In this document: one piece after another, positions 31,241 to 40,856 of the stretch
How the letters are laid out: every line of letters begins with the position of its first letter
Numbering within the stretch: the stretch's first letter is position 1
Source: Isochrysis galbana
Taxonomy: Eukaryota; Haptophyta; Isochrysidales; Isochrysidaceae
Direction: 5' to 3'
Length of the DNA stretch: 64,000 bases
Assembly (NCBI GenBank): GCA_018136815.1
Contig: CM030942.1
Coordinates: 3,527,648 to 3,591,647, forward strand
Notes under the pieces: model-generated
The model's input: the letters and a program-made list of their open reading frames with translations, nothing else
The model's database searches: none
Told to the model about the DNA's origin: nothing
Made by a program: the position numbers and the translations under genes

Positions 31241-32155
31241 GTGTACGACAAGATGTTTTCGATTGGCCAACGCATTGAAGCCATGCAAGATAGAGTCCCT
31301 TGGTTCAAGGAATTGGCAAAGCTTCACGCCGAACGTTGGGAATACCTCCACTCGCCTATGCACGCCGCAGGCTACGCGTTTGACCCACAATACATGCAGA
31401 CGGTAGGTGACTTGGATGACGCAACGACGGAGGGCTTGCAGACAATTGTTGACCGCCTTTGTTTACGTGACACGATCTTGGCCTCCCCCAACCCAGAGCA
31501 ACCTTGGAGAGAATGCACCGTCTCCTCCCCTGAAGTAGTTCAACGAATCGCCCAAGTGGAGAGAGAATTTGCTGTATTCCAAAATGGCAGTGGTGCTTTC
31601 TCTCGGCCGTCAGCATTGGAGAACGCCAAGGTTATGGAACCGTCGCAATGGTGGATGATGTATGGCAAGCATGTCCCTATGCTTGCATCGATTGCACAAC
31701 AAGTTCTGTCCCAACCCGTCGCTGCATCGGCCGCTGAACGCAATTGGTCAGTGTATGGCCAAATACATTCTCAAGCTCGGTCGCGAATCGCGAATGTCCC
31801 ATCAGGTGGCAGATAAGCTGGTTTTTTGTCATGAGTCCATGCATGTGCAGATGCGTTCCCAGAGTGCTGCTTGTAAACCTGATGTTGTGCCATGGGAGAG
31901 TGATGAGGATAGTGATGGGGAGGGGGAGGAGCAGTGGGTTGGTGATGCGAATGTGAGTCCCAGTGCTGAGCTCGTTGAGAAGTTGTTGAGGTGAGATGCC
32001 TCGCGCCGCGCCGCCGCGCGGGCGGCTGCTAGCCGCGCGTGTGCGGGCGCGCGCCACCGTTTAAATACGGAGGGGCACATAGAGGGGGTTTCAAATACGG
32101 CAAATACGGTCTGTATTTGGCCTTCGGCAACGCTGGCAGGGCATTTCCCAACTAG
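31241..32155 (+). pseudogene. hAT transposase remnant (C-terminal dimerisation domain)
   Basis: The frame 31241-31816 ends in ASAAERNWSVYGQIHSQARS, the hAT C-terminal dimerisation signature. The homologous continuation, MSHQVADKLVFCHES, lies in another frame (31795-31994) with an acidic tail. The shift is explained by a perfect 7-bp tandem duplication, TCGCGAA twice, at 31781-31794. The N-terminal DNA-binding and catalytic regions are missing: the coding sequence is cut directly at the telomere-variant boundary. Downstream, ATTTCCCAACTAGG at 32142-32155 looks like the right terminal inverted repeat, shared with the MITEs at 17101 and 49589. It is inactive. Confidence 0.88.
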
Positions 32156-32698
32156 GGTGCGCGACGGAGCAACGCTGGCAGGGCAGTGTGCCTGCGGTCC
32201 TGCGGTTCTGTCTCACCTGCGGGAGCCCTGCGGCAGCCCGCATGGTGGCTAGGCCAGATGTGTCGGATCAGCCCGATGAAAGCGGGAGTCCTGCCGGCAC
32301 TTCCCAAAAATAGAACGTCAAACTTTTGGCAACGAGGGGTAGTTGCGGGCCGCTTTATGAAGCGGGCCGGTCGTTCTACGAAGCTCGCTCATGCCTCTCT
32401 AATGGTAGTCACTTGTTTTGGCCATAGAGGGGGCACCTTCCCCCCCCCTCGCCGCCCCCGTCCCGCAGGGTGGCACGAGAGACTCAAGAACGAGCTGACG
32501 GGAGAGGGAAGGGTGGGGGTTGGGGGGGGCACGGGGCACGCAGACAGCGCTGCACCAGCTGAGCCGAACCCTTGGTGGGGGAGACAACTGAGTGTGGCGG
32601 CGGCAACCAGGGGGTTTGCGGATAGAACACACGCAGCAACACTCTTCCCACCTGTTGCTTTGTGCTGCTCGCAGCTTGCGTAGCTGAGTCGGCTGAGT
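32156..32698. other. intergenic region upstream of the DUF1415 gene
   Basis: GC-rich, with G/C runs at 32435-32535. The longest open frame has no family resemblance. It presumably holds the promoter and leader of the gene at 32699. Confidence 0.4.
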
Positions 32699-33490
32699 AT
32701 GTTGGTGCCGATGCCGGCAGGGGGGCTCGCCTATGCGATGCGCTCGGCTCGCACGCCGGTGCAAGCGGTGGGCTCAAGAGTGGGCGCCTTCGCGACACCG
32801 ATGCGCCGCGAACTTAGCCCTGCCACCTCTCTTGCTCCTTTCGCTGGGCTTGGCCGGCCAGCCGCGCGGAGCTGCACAAGTGGGGCGGCGCGTCTGGGCG
32901 CCACACGCCGCTGGATTGACTCGATCGTCCTGGCCGAGCGGCTGTGCCCATTTGCTGCTGCGCCGGCAGCCTCAGAGCGACGGATGCGGATGCAAGCTTC
33001 TCATGCGGCCGACGCAAGCGCTCTTGTCGACGAGCTCGCTAAGGAGGCCAACCTGCTCGCGCGCAGCGAGAGCAGCCCCGGCGAGCTATCCCACGAGACG
33101 ACCCTCCTCGTCCTGCCACTCGCCGCATGGTGCAAGGAATGGCACCAGCTGGTGTCCATCTCGTGGATGTTGCAAGCCGAGGCCATAACTGGCCAAGGCT
33201 ATGAGCAGACGATGCAGATCGTCATATTCCACCCGAAAGCAGTCCGCTCAACCTACACAGACGCACCCACCGACGCAGCCGACTTCTCCCTCCGCTCGCC
33301 CTTCCCGATCGTTCAGCTGCTACGTGAGGCGGATATTTTGGCCGCAGTGCGCTCGTATCCAAATCCGGAGGGCATCCCGTCAAGGAATGCAGCACGCCTG
33401 CGAGCGCTAGGCGAGAGGACTTGCCGTGAGAGGCTCCAGGCATGTCTCTTCACTGCTGCTCCTGGTAACAGTGCTGCTAGCGTGGCTTAG
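32699..33490 (+). CDS. DUF1415 family protein, probably organelle-targeted
   Basis: A single-exon gene of 263 residues. Residues about 75-245 match the DUF1415 layout: TRRWIDSIVLAERLCPFA at the start, then HETTLLVLP, an EQTMQIVIFHP motif and RSPFPIVQLLREADI, ending in the RNAARLRALG block. The family is widespread in bacteria and algae and its biochemical role is not established. The first 70 residues are rich in Ala, Arg and Ser with few acids, consistent with a plastid or mitochondrial transit peptide. The start is the first in-frame ATG; a second, MRSARTPVQAVG, is 13 codons later. No damage is seen. Confidence 0.85.
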   Translation: MLVPMPAGGLAYAMRSARTPVQAVGSRVGAFATPMRRELSPATSLAPFAGLGRPAARSCTSGAARLGATRRWIDSIVLAERLCPFAAAPAASERRMRMQASHAADASALVDELAKEANLLARSESSPGELSHETTLLVLPLAAWCKEWHQLVSISWMLQAEAITGQGYEQTMQIVIFHPKAVRSTYTDAPTDAADFSLRSPFPIVQLLREADILAAVRSYPNPEGIPSRNAARLRALGERTCRERLQACLFTAAPGNSAASVA

Positions 33491-34010
33491 GATGGCTCTA
33501 CCTGCGGGTGGCGGCTAACGCCAAGTATTCTTCATCGAACAAGTTGGTGGTGTGAGTTGTCATTGAGGTTGTTGATGGCTTGCGCTACACCCCTGGGCCC
33601 CATCGCCAGAGAGGGCAATCGCCCATGGGGGGCGCCCCGCCCCCCTCTCTTTGCCTCGCCACCCATCTTGACGAGGGTCCCACCATTGCAAGAACACCTC
33701 GTGGCGATAGGGTCCACAGTGGGACATGGGACATCGACATCACTCCCCTGCTGTGCGGGCAGGGAGAAGTTTCGGTATGTGCGCTTGGCTCCTAGGCAAA
33801 GACTCAACTAACTTACTAACTTTACACTTGATTGACCCATGGGGGGAACAAGCCCCCGCCCTCTCTCCACTCCTCCCCTGCCACTAATCTTATGATTGGT
33901 CGCAATGGAGGGGGGCCTCGCGCCCCCCCCACTCTCGCTCGCCGACTCCCCTCTATGCGCGGGGCGAGAACCACCCACCCCCCTGCGCTGCCTCTTGGCA
34001 TGTAACGAGC
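33491..34010 (+). repeat. tandem copies of the LINE-type 5' module
   Basis: Two partial modules precede the element at 34011. The first is ACTAACTTTACACTTGATTG with CCCATGGGGGG (about 33810-33860), the second CCACTAATCTTATGATTGGT with CGCAATGGAGG (33881-33930). Each is followed by a short G/C hairpin. An isolated CCCATGGGGGGCGCCCCGCC hairpin lies at 33624-33645. They look like stacked 5' ends of related elements, comparable in idea to L1 5' monomers. Confidence 0.6.
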
Positions 34011-34943
34011 CGAACTAACTTTATAGTTGGTCGCCATGGAGCGCGCCGCCGCTCCCCACCTCTCCTTCCGGGCCCCCACCGCGGGCGCCCCCCCAGTACC
34101 CATGGAGCTTTCGCAGGCGAAGGCCCGCCGCGTCGCCGCCCGCAGAGGCCGAGCAGGTGAGCGCGACCCCGGTCCCGCCGCACGGCCCGTGGCCCCGGCC
34201 ACACCAAGGCGAAGGCAGCCATGCTGGCCCACCCCATGGTGGGCCACAGGCTGTGACAAGCATCACACCAGTACCAGACCAACGGAGACACTCCTCCATC
34301 AGGCATGCATTATGGATTATGGCAGAGGCCTCTCCCACCCTAGGGACGGCCTGCCTCGGCAGCGCGGCCCGCTTCTCTCACCTAAAGCGGAAAGAAAAAG
34401 AAGCAGGGAAGACACCATTATCGACAACCTATTCATCTTCCCAAAGGGAGACGCCCCGAAAGCGATTTACCCACGATATCTATTAGCATGGAGATATATC
34501 ATAACAGACTTTTATAGGATACACTATGACGGCATAGAATTCTGCCGGAAGAATCAATATTGATAAGAATGATAGAAAGGTACTCCACACTGAGCAAAGC
34601 ACTACTCTTCGCATACGAAACCGACTCGGCAACAACCGTCCAAGCGGGCATGGGAAGACAACCCAAAAAAAAGAATAGACATAAGCGACTTGAGACCACC
34701 CCGCCCGACCCCGCCCCCCCGCAACCTGGGCCCCTAAGTAGAGCACGAGGGGAGTCGCCGCAAGGCGGGAAGTGAGGGAGAGGAAGGGAAATGGGCGTGG
34801 CTACAGTAGTTAACCCCATGGCCACGCGCGAGGCGAGAATTTTAAAAGTTTTTTTTAAGCGACTTGAGACCCGTTTTCAACGCAAACGACAGCAAGGATG
34901 AGCTTAGTAGACCCAGCGAGGAGCTAGTTAGTGGAACTAGGAA
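34011..34943 (+). mobile_element. internally deleted LINE (ORF1 start fused to ORF2 end)
   Basis: It starts with the 5' module (GAACTAACTTTATAGTTGGT, then CGCC and an ATG) and an ORF1-like N-terminus (MERAAAPHLSF) close to the one at 45953. Near 34380-34410 it jumps directly to the last part of ORF2: AWRYIITDFYRIHYD, then MIERYSTLSKALLFAYETDS. The ORF2 end is about 80% identical at DNA level to the minus-strand copy at 35254-35660. About 4-5 kb of LINE is missing between, so the copy keeps both ends and could be a non-autonomous derivative. Small frameshifts are present. A younger element is inserted at 34698-34855. Confidence 0.75.
34698..34855 (+). mobile_element. short LINE 3'-end insertion with 16-bp target duplication
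   Basis: A 158-bp insert flanked by TAAGCGACTTGAGACC (34682-34697 and 34856-34871), splitting an ORF2 coding line that resumes after it. The insert carries AGAGCACGAGGGGAGTCGCC, a stem GCGTGGCTAC...GGCCACGC, then GCGAGGCGAGAATTTTAAAA and a T run. The same 3' end is at 48000-48120 and 49785-49887. Confidence 0.9.
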
Positions 34944-34956
34944 CTAGCCCCACCAT

Positions 34957-35950
34957 TCTGAAGATTCAGGGCTACACACCTACTAGTTACGGGACTCCCC
35001 TTCGCTATCTACACCGCCCTTATCATCCCTCCCTCCACCTCTTCCCCTGCCCCCCTTCTTTCCTTTTTCTTTGGTTTCCGGGGTCCGGCCTCGGTGCGCT
35101 ATACCTGAGGCCTGGTTTAGAGTGTGGGGTCCGGGCAGGCCTTCTGGAATTGTCTTTGTTGTCGTGTGTGTCCTTCTGGTCTCTTTTTGTTTGTTTGGTT
35201 TATATCCAGGTTCCATTGTCTTTATCAGCGACTTTGGTAGGTGTATCTATGTTTCAATTTCCTTTGTTCTCTTGTTCCGTGGTCCCCTCGACAGCGTGTG
35301 CGATCCCCAGCTTGGAGGCTAGTTCCACTAGCTCCGCGCTGGGCTTAAGACCGCCTTTGTCGTTCCTGTTGAAAACGGGTTTCAAGTCATTCATGTCTAT
35401 CCTCTTCTTAGGCTGTCTTCCCATGCTCGCTTGGGCGGTTCTCGCCGAGTCGGTTTCTTGTGCGAAGAGGAGTGCTTTGCTTAGTAAGGTGTATCTCTCT
35501 ATTATTCTTATTAGTATTGATTCTTCCGAGAATTTTATGTCGTCGTAGTCGTAGTGTATCCTGTAGAACTCCGTGAGTATATATCTCCACGCCAATAGAT
35601 ATAGTACGCATATCGCTTTCGGGGCGTCTCCTTTTGGGTAGATGAATAGGTTGTCTAATGGTTTCTTCTCTGCTCCTTTCTAACCCGGGTGTGAACCGTG
35701 CGATTTTGTTCAGTTCGCCTAGGATGTTGGTTATCCCGGGGCACTCGCCTAGGTGCGTCGAGGATTCATCCGTTTCTCCACATATGCGGCACGTGTTGGC
35801 TCTATCTGGAAAGCGGTTATACGTGCCCACTCGCCTGTGTGTGATATGTTTGAAGTGTAGGTGCATGTCCCTCGCCGTTACCATTGGCGTGGTGTATAGT
35901 CGTGCTAGGTGTGCGAAAAGTTGTGTCCAATTAGCTAGTGGGGTTGGCTA
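34957..35950 (-). pseudogene. 5'-truncated LINE: ORF2 C-terminus and 3' UTR
   Basis: On the minus strand from about 35890: MHLHFKHITHRRVGTYNR, zinc knuckle CRICGETDESSTHLGEC, AWRYILTEFYRIHYD, then IIERYTLLSKALLFAQETDS and a C-terminal tail, with a frameshift near 35650. A 3' UTR of about 300 bp follows to GTAGCCCTGAATCTTC at 34957. The same UTR recurs at 45655-45875. It is tail-to-tail with the element at 34011-34943. Confidence 0.8.
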
Positions 35951-35974
35951 GGATATAACATTAATTATTTTATT

Positions 35975-36247
35975 GCCCATGGGGAAAGCCACGTGGCTGG
36001 ACCCCCACAAACAAGCGTGACTAAACGCGACTCGCCACAACCTATAGCTAGAAGGCCTGCCGCCCCCCCATTCCCCGAAGCCAGACCCAAGGTAGTACGT
36101 GCACATGGGTCGACCCCCCGAACAAAAAGGAACGAGGGGGGGAGCGGAAAGGGGAGAGAGGGAGGGGCAAGGGCGTTGTCGAGGGAAACCTTGCGAGAAG
36201 GGAAGTGTGTAGCAATGGTAGTAGGCATCTTCAAGAATATTTTTTTA
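35975..36247 (+). repeat. retroposon 3' region, tail family Y, copy 1
   Basis: About 270 bp alignable to 48940-49206: CCAGACCCAAGGTAGTACGT, then GCACATGGGTCGACCCCC, and an end GCATCTTCAAGAATATTTTT. No ORF. Probably the 3' UTR of a further LINE family. Confidence 0.75.
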
Positions 36248-36723
36248 GGCCCTACGACCACTACCAAGCTCGCACCAACTTTATCGAAGACGCCTGATCG
36301 CACACTGCACGTATAAATTCACCCCAACTGCCGAAATCAACGACCCTCTCCTTTGTGGTCGCGCGAAAATTCCATATCAATCATGAGTTCGGCAAAGATC
36401 GTGCGCTCGGCAATGTGACGCATGAGGATCTGTCTGAGGTTAGCAGATGGTGTATGACATGCCGGGATACGGTCCAACAAGATCATCAGAGGCGGCCACG
36501 CATGCGGCCAGCATGCCGATTGCACACGGCCGCCTTTGGATGGCGGCTTCAGCTCTGCGCAATAAGTAGGTACTCGACGCGATGTGGGCTTCGCCGTGGG
36601 CGGCACGACGACGGGATGCGGTCCTCGTATACTATGAAAGCAAGCGCTTCCGCGACGCCATTTGGGAAGGCAACGATGGCGCTGGGAGTGCGGTTGAGTC
36701 GCACAGCTACGGCTCGACTGAGT
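36248..36723. other. intergenic / 3' flank of the epsin gene
   Basis: Unique, moderately GC-rich sequence. No coding exon could be supported; part of it should be the 3' UTR of the minus-strand epsin gene. Confidence 0.4.
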
Positions 36724-38838
36724 CTAGGCCGGCTTGCGAGGTTGCATAGGCGGCATCACCGGGCCACGCTGTGGCTGGGCGAAGGGATTTGGCTGCATGC
36801 CGTACCCCTGCTGCGGCATCCCGTACCCGTGCTGAGGCATGCCCATCGGAGGGCCACCCATACCGCCCGGTGGGCTGCCCATGCCGCCCATGCCCATCGG
36901 CGGGCCTCCCATGCCGCCCGATGGGCTGCCCATGCCGCCCATGCCCATCGGCGGGCCTCCCATGCCGCCCGATGAGCTGCCCATGCCGCCCATCCCCATC
37001 TGCAGACCTCCCACACCTCCTCCCATGGTGCTCATCGGGGGTCCACCCATGCCGCCCATGGGGCGGCCGCCGCCCATGCCGCCACCCATGCCGCTCATCG
37101 GCATTCCTCCACCCAAGCCACTGCCGCCCATTCCAACACCACCAATGCCTCCACCACTCATGCCGCCGGAACCCATCGGTGCGCTGCCCATGCCTCCTAC
37201 GCTCATCGGTGCGCTGCCCAGAATAGGCTGTGCCGTTGGCGCGCCAGCACCTGCCTGGCTCTTGCTGGCCATCTGAGCAAGCGACTGCTTTGGAGCGGTT
37301 GGCGCGGGCTTGGGCGCGGCGGTTTCCTTGCCCGATATGTTGAGATTATCCAGGTTGATAATGTTGGATTGCTTGATGCTTGCCCACTGGTCAGGCTGCG
37401 GCTCAGGAGCAGGCGCTGTGGCCGGCGGGGCGCCAAAGGGATCACTGTTGGGGAAGGGGTTGCTGCGGCCATCTTTGGTGGGCGAGGCGAGGTCGATACC
37501 TCCCAGGAGCTGCATGTCGTTGACGCCTGTTGGAACCGCGGAGAACGAGCTGGGCATCACGTTGGTGGGAAGCGCTAGCGAGAGCAGTTCGTCTTGACCG
37601 CCAGGCCCATCCATGAGTGAGGGCGTGCCACCCATGGGGACGGCCGCCCCGCCTATGGATGTAGTAGAGCTGCCGAAGGGGTCATTCGACCTGGCCTGCG
37701 TGGCGAACGGGTCGGGAGCGCGCGGGATCCCAAACGGATCGGCCCCACCGCCGCCATTGGAGGCGAACGGATCAGAGGTCGCGGGCGAGCCGAAGGGGTC
37801 GTTGGCGGTGCCGCGAGCAGAGCCAAAGGGATCATGGCTTTTGCCGTTGGCGGCAAATGGGTCGGCGCCACCGGGAGAGGCGAAGGGGTCGTTGCCGCCG
37901 GCGGGTGAGGCGAAGGGGTCGTTGACGGGCGCAGCGAAGAGGTCGTTGGGGGGCGCGGCAGGCGGCGCGGGCGCACTCATGTCACCGAGCAGGTCCATGT
38001 CGCTCGGAGGCGGGCGCGAGGGGCCGCCGCCGCCACTCGTGGCTGGGGTGCCAAGCTTGGGCACGGGGGCGGCCGACTCGTCCTTGGGCTTGATCACGAC
38101 GGAGAATTTACCACCGGTTTGCCGCGGCGCCCCGTATTGCGGCACGGCAGGCCCGTCCGCCGCATCCCACCTGACTTGGCTTTTCCATGCTTCCTCTGCA
38201 GGTGGGCCGGCGGAGAAGCCTGGTGGGGGGGCGCGCCTGCCCATCTCGCGGTCCTCGGAGGTGGGCTCATCACGCAGGAAGCGGAGGAAGCGATCGGCTC
38301 GCTCGCGCACGGGCATGCCCACGTCAATGTGCTGGTCGTTGATCAGCCGGAAGTTGGTCAGCGCCGAGATGAGGTGCAGGTTGTTCTGGATTTGTGCAAG
38401 GACCATCTCTGCGTTGCCCTCGCGCAGGAGGAACTCGAGCAGAATGAGGCACCTGCGGCGCGCGTGCGGCGCAGCTCGATGCGGCGGCGTGCGGTTCAGC
38501 CCCCCACCCCCACCTACCCCCACCCTAAACGTCCTCCCCCTACCCTCCCCTTCTCTCCCCGCGCGGGCTGCTCACTTAAGCGGGTGCCTCTCGTTCTTCT
38601 CCTCTCGGATCCTCTTCCAGATGATGCCCATGATGGAGGTGAACTCGACGGTGAACGTTCCCTTGGCGATCTCTCGCATGAGCGAGACCTGCGGTTCGGA
38701 GGCGTCATTGCACGTCGCCTCGCGCACCATCTGCTCCATCTCAGAGTAGTTGTACACCTTGTTCTTCAGCTCGCGGATCGTTCGTTTCACATCGGCCGAT
38801 GATTTGTTCTTTGCGTAGACCCGCTTGAGCGAATCCAT
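36724..38838 (-). CDS. epsin-like ENTH-domain clathrin adaptor
   Basis: Two exons, 38838-38576 and 38452-36724, joined at a GT-AG intron (phase 2), give 663 residues. The ENTH domain spans about 15-155: YSEMEQMVREATCNDASEPQ, LMREIAKGTF, HPLKCLILLEFLLREGN, then VRERADRFLRFLRDE. It binds phosphoinositides in clathrin-coat assembly. The rest is disordered and carries repeated DPF motifs (about ten DPFA/DPFG, AP-2 binding), NPF motifs (SNPFPN, PNPFAQ; EH-domain binding) and a Met/Gly/Pro repeat tail (GMGGMGSP). No ubiquitin-interacting motif is evident. The start ATG at 38838 follows a purine-rich leader in sense. The gene appears intact. Confidence 0.93.
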
Positions 38839-39275
38839 CGCTGGGCGGCACGGGGTGGAGAAGGAAGGGGGGGCGGCTTGGTGACGCGTCAGGCGGCGAT
38901 GCGCGCACGGGCGGCGGTGTAATGTGGGAGGGGGGCAGGGGCGGGCGCACCGAAGGCCGGGGGGGGGGGGGAGGGCGGGCAGCGCCAGCGCCAGAGGGGA
39001 AGGGGGAAGGCGCGCTCCCATTTCCGCCCGGCGTGGGAGGGCGGCGAGTCTTCTCTCTCCGCCGACGGAGACGTGAGAGTCCGAACCCCCCCCCTTCCCC
39101 TTCCGGTGGGGCGGCCGCGCCCCCCCCCCGCGCTGCTCGCGCCCCCCCCGCCCGCCCCCCCCCGCAGCTCTCTCTCTCTCTCTCTCTCTCATCATCATCA
39201 TCAGCGGCTCCCAGCGCTCTGTTCCCTCTTCCCTCTTCCCTCTTCTCTCTTCTCTCGCCACACACAGCCACTTCC
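38839..39275. repeat. G/C- and CT-rich 5' region of the epsin gene
   Basis: C and G runs (38955-38975, 39085-39160) and (CT)n at 39170-39190, immediately upstream of the epsin start on the minus strand. Simple-sequence promoter/leader region; no separate gene. Confidence 0.7.
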
Positions 39276-39998
39276 TTCCCCCCTATTTTTTTTTCTGCCG
39301 AAGGCCGCGCGCGGTCTCTCTCTCGCGCGCATCAGAGAGAGAGGAGAGAGGCTGCGGGTGGTTTTGTTTTCATCGCAGGGGCTACATTCCCAAGCAGCCC
39401 CTTCTAATTCTATCATCATGGGCGTACTCTAGAGAAGAACGGATATTCGAGGGGTTTTGTTTTTGCACGGCCGCAACAGGGTCTCAAGAGGCTCTCCTCC
39501 ACACAGCGCCTGAGAGGCGCGGGGCGCTGCAATGGCCAGCCACGGCCGGCAAGAGGGCACATCCCTCGGGATGACCGGGGCATTGGCCGCGGCGCGGGTG
39601 GCGGTCGTGTAGGGCGGTGGGCGCTGGGAGCCGATGTGGGTGCTGCAGCGGCCTACATGTGAAACACAGGAACAGTGTTTTTTTTCGGAGGCCCAAAACA
39701 TATGTTTTTCGCTAAGAGCTCAGCGGCCGGCCTTGGCCGGCCGCCGGCCGGCCGGGGCCGACTCTCTCTGGGCTGGCCGTGGCTTCTGAAATCTGAAACT
39801 AGAGGGGCCACACACACACACACATTTTGGCCCAGGCCAGAGTTTCGCGAAATGTTTTGCAAAATTTGGGTGGACCACCAAAATAGAAATTTTTGACCGA
39901 AATTTGGGTGCAAGTGCGAAGCGCTGAAGAACGGCGCGTAGCGCCGAAGCGAAATTTGGGCCCCGAAGCCCCCACCCTCCCGCCTCCCCCCCCCCCGC
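39276..39998. other. intergenic, with AAATTTGGG repeat copy 3
   Basis: 39840-39965 contains AAAATTTGGGTGGACCACC, AAATTTTTGACCGAAATTTG and is related to 19553-19655. CCGGCC-rich palindromic sequence lies at 39721-39755 and a CA microsatellite at 39812-39825. No gene recognised. Confidence 0.55.
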
Positions 39999-40856
39999 AT
40001 GCGCACGCGCATGACGCCCTCTAGCTCTACTAGCTCCCGCTCTAAGCGGCCGAGGCCTGCCTCCTCAGAGAGGGAGAGGGTGCCGCCGTCCGAGTCCGAG
40101 TCCGAGCCCCGCCCCCTGCGCAATGTGGTGCAGCAGATCACGGCATCAGAGGCGGAGGAGGAGGACAATGCCCCGGAGTCGGAAGAGTCGGAGTCGGACT
40201 ACGATAACGCCATTGAAGAGGACAGTTCCGAGGACGAACTGCGGGCGGCCTTGGGTGAGGACAGGAGGTCGAGGGAAGATAGGGCTCGGCGCAGTCGCGC
40301 GGATCGGCCGGAAGGTGGTGCAACAGCTGCCAGCCACACATTGTGTTCACCATCCCGGGGTTCATTCGTACCCGGGCAAGCTTGTCTGCACCTCTCGATC
40401 GGCGAGTGCGAGGTGGTGGAGGCTGCCCGCAGTGACGGCCGGGTGCGTGTAGCGTGGGAAAGGAAGAGAGGAAGTGGTGAGACGGCCACGTCCGAACAGC
40501 TCTTGCGCTGGGTAGAGACGGCATCGCTAAAGAAGATAGGACTGCGCCGCTCTCCACGGCTGTCGGGAGCCCCCCAACAACCACGCCGTGGCATCTTTGG
40601 AGTTGAGCTGCCAGAAATGGCAGCACACGAACGTGACCGGCTGGCAAAGAGGAAGCCACCAGCGGGCGTCCGCGGCCGAAAGGTCGGAGTACGTACCTCC
40701 AAGCAGACAAAGGTTTCGATCGCACAGCGCTTGCGTGAATTCCCCAACCACACCTTCCGTGCATCCGCAGGCGAGCTTTATTGTGCAGCGTGCAAGCAAA
40801 CGCTGGCAAACATCAAAAGCTCCATTACGCTGGGCGTTTGGAGGGGTCTTCAATGA
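39999..40856 (+). CDS. uncharacterised protein with C-terminal CxxC finger stub
   Basis: A 285-residue open frame. Residues 1-105 are Ser/Arg/Glu-rich and acidic. About 120-175 is a compact segment (FVPGQACLHLSIGECEVVEA, VRVAWERK) that could be a small barrel. The end, RLREFPNHTFRASAGELYCA then ACKQTLANIKSSIT, matches the first half of a zinc finger common in hAT-linked algal proteins. The expected downstream His pair is missing and the frame stops 8 residues later. The gene is therefore a truncated transposase-like or regulator gene, or lacks a last exon. Its 3' end overlaps that of the next gene by 32 bp, tail to tail. Function unknown. Confidence 0.5.
   Translation: MRTRMTPSSSTSSRSKRPRPASSERERVPPSESESEPRPLRNVVQQITASEAEEEDNAPESEESESDYDNAIEEDSSEDELRAALGEDRRSREDRARRSRADRPEGGATAASHTLCSPSRGSFVPGQACLHLSIGECEVVEAARSDGRVRVAWERKRGSGETATSEQLLRWVETASLKKIGLRRSPRLSGAPQQPRRGIFGVELPEMAAHERDRLAKRKPPAGVRGRKVGVRTSKQTKVSIAQRLREFPNHTFRASAGELYCAACKQTLANIKSSITLGVWRGLQ

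Noticed and set aside
29584-31278. Long open frames through the telomere array (both strands)
   Set aside because: Six-base repeats without stops are open by composition; they cross an N gap and encode only dipeptide repeats.
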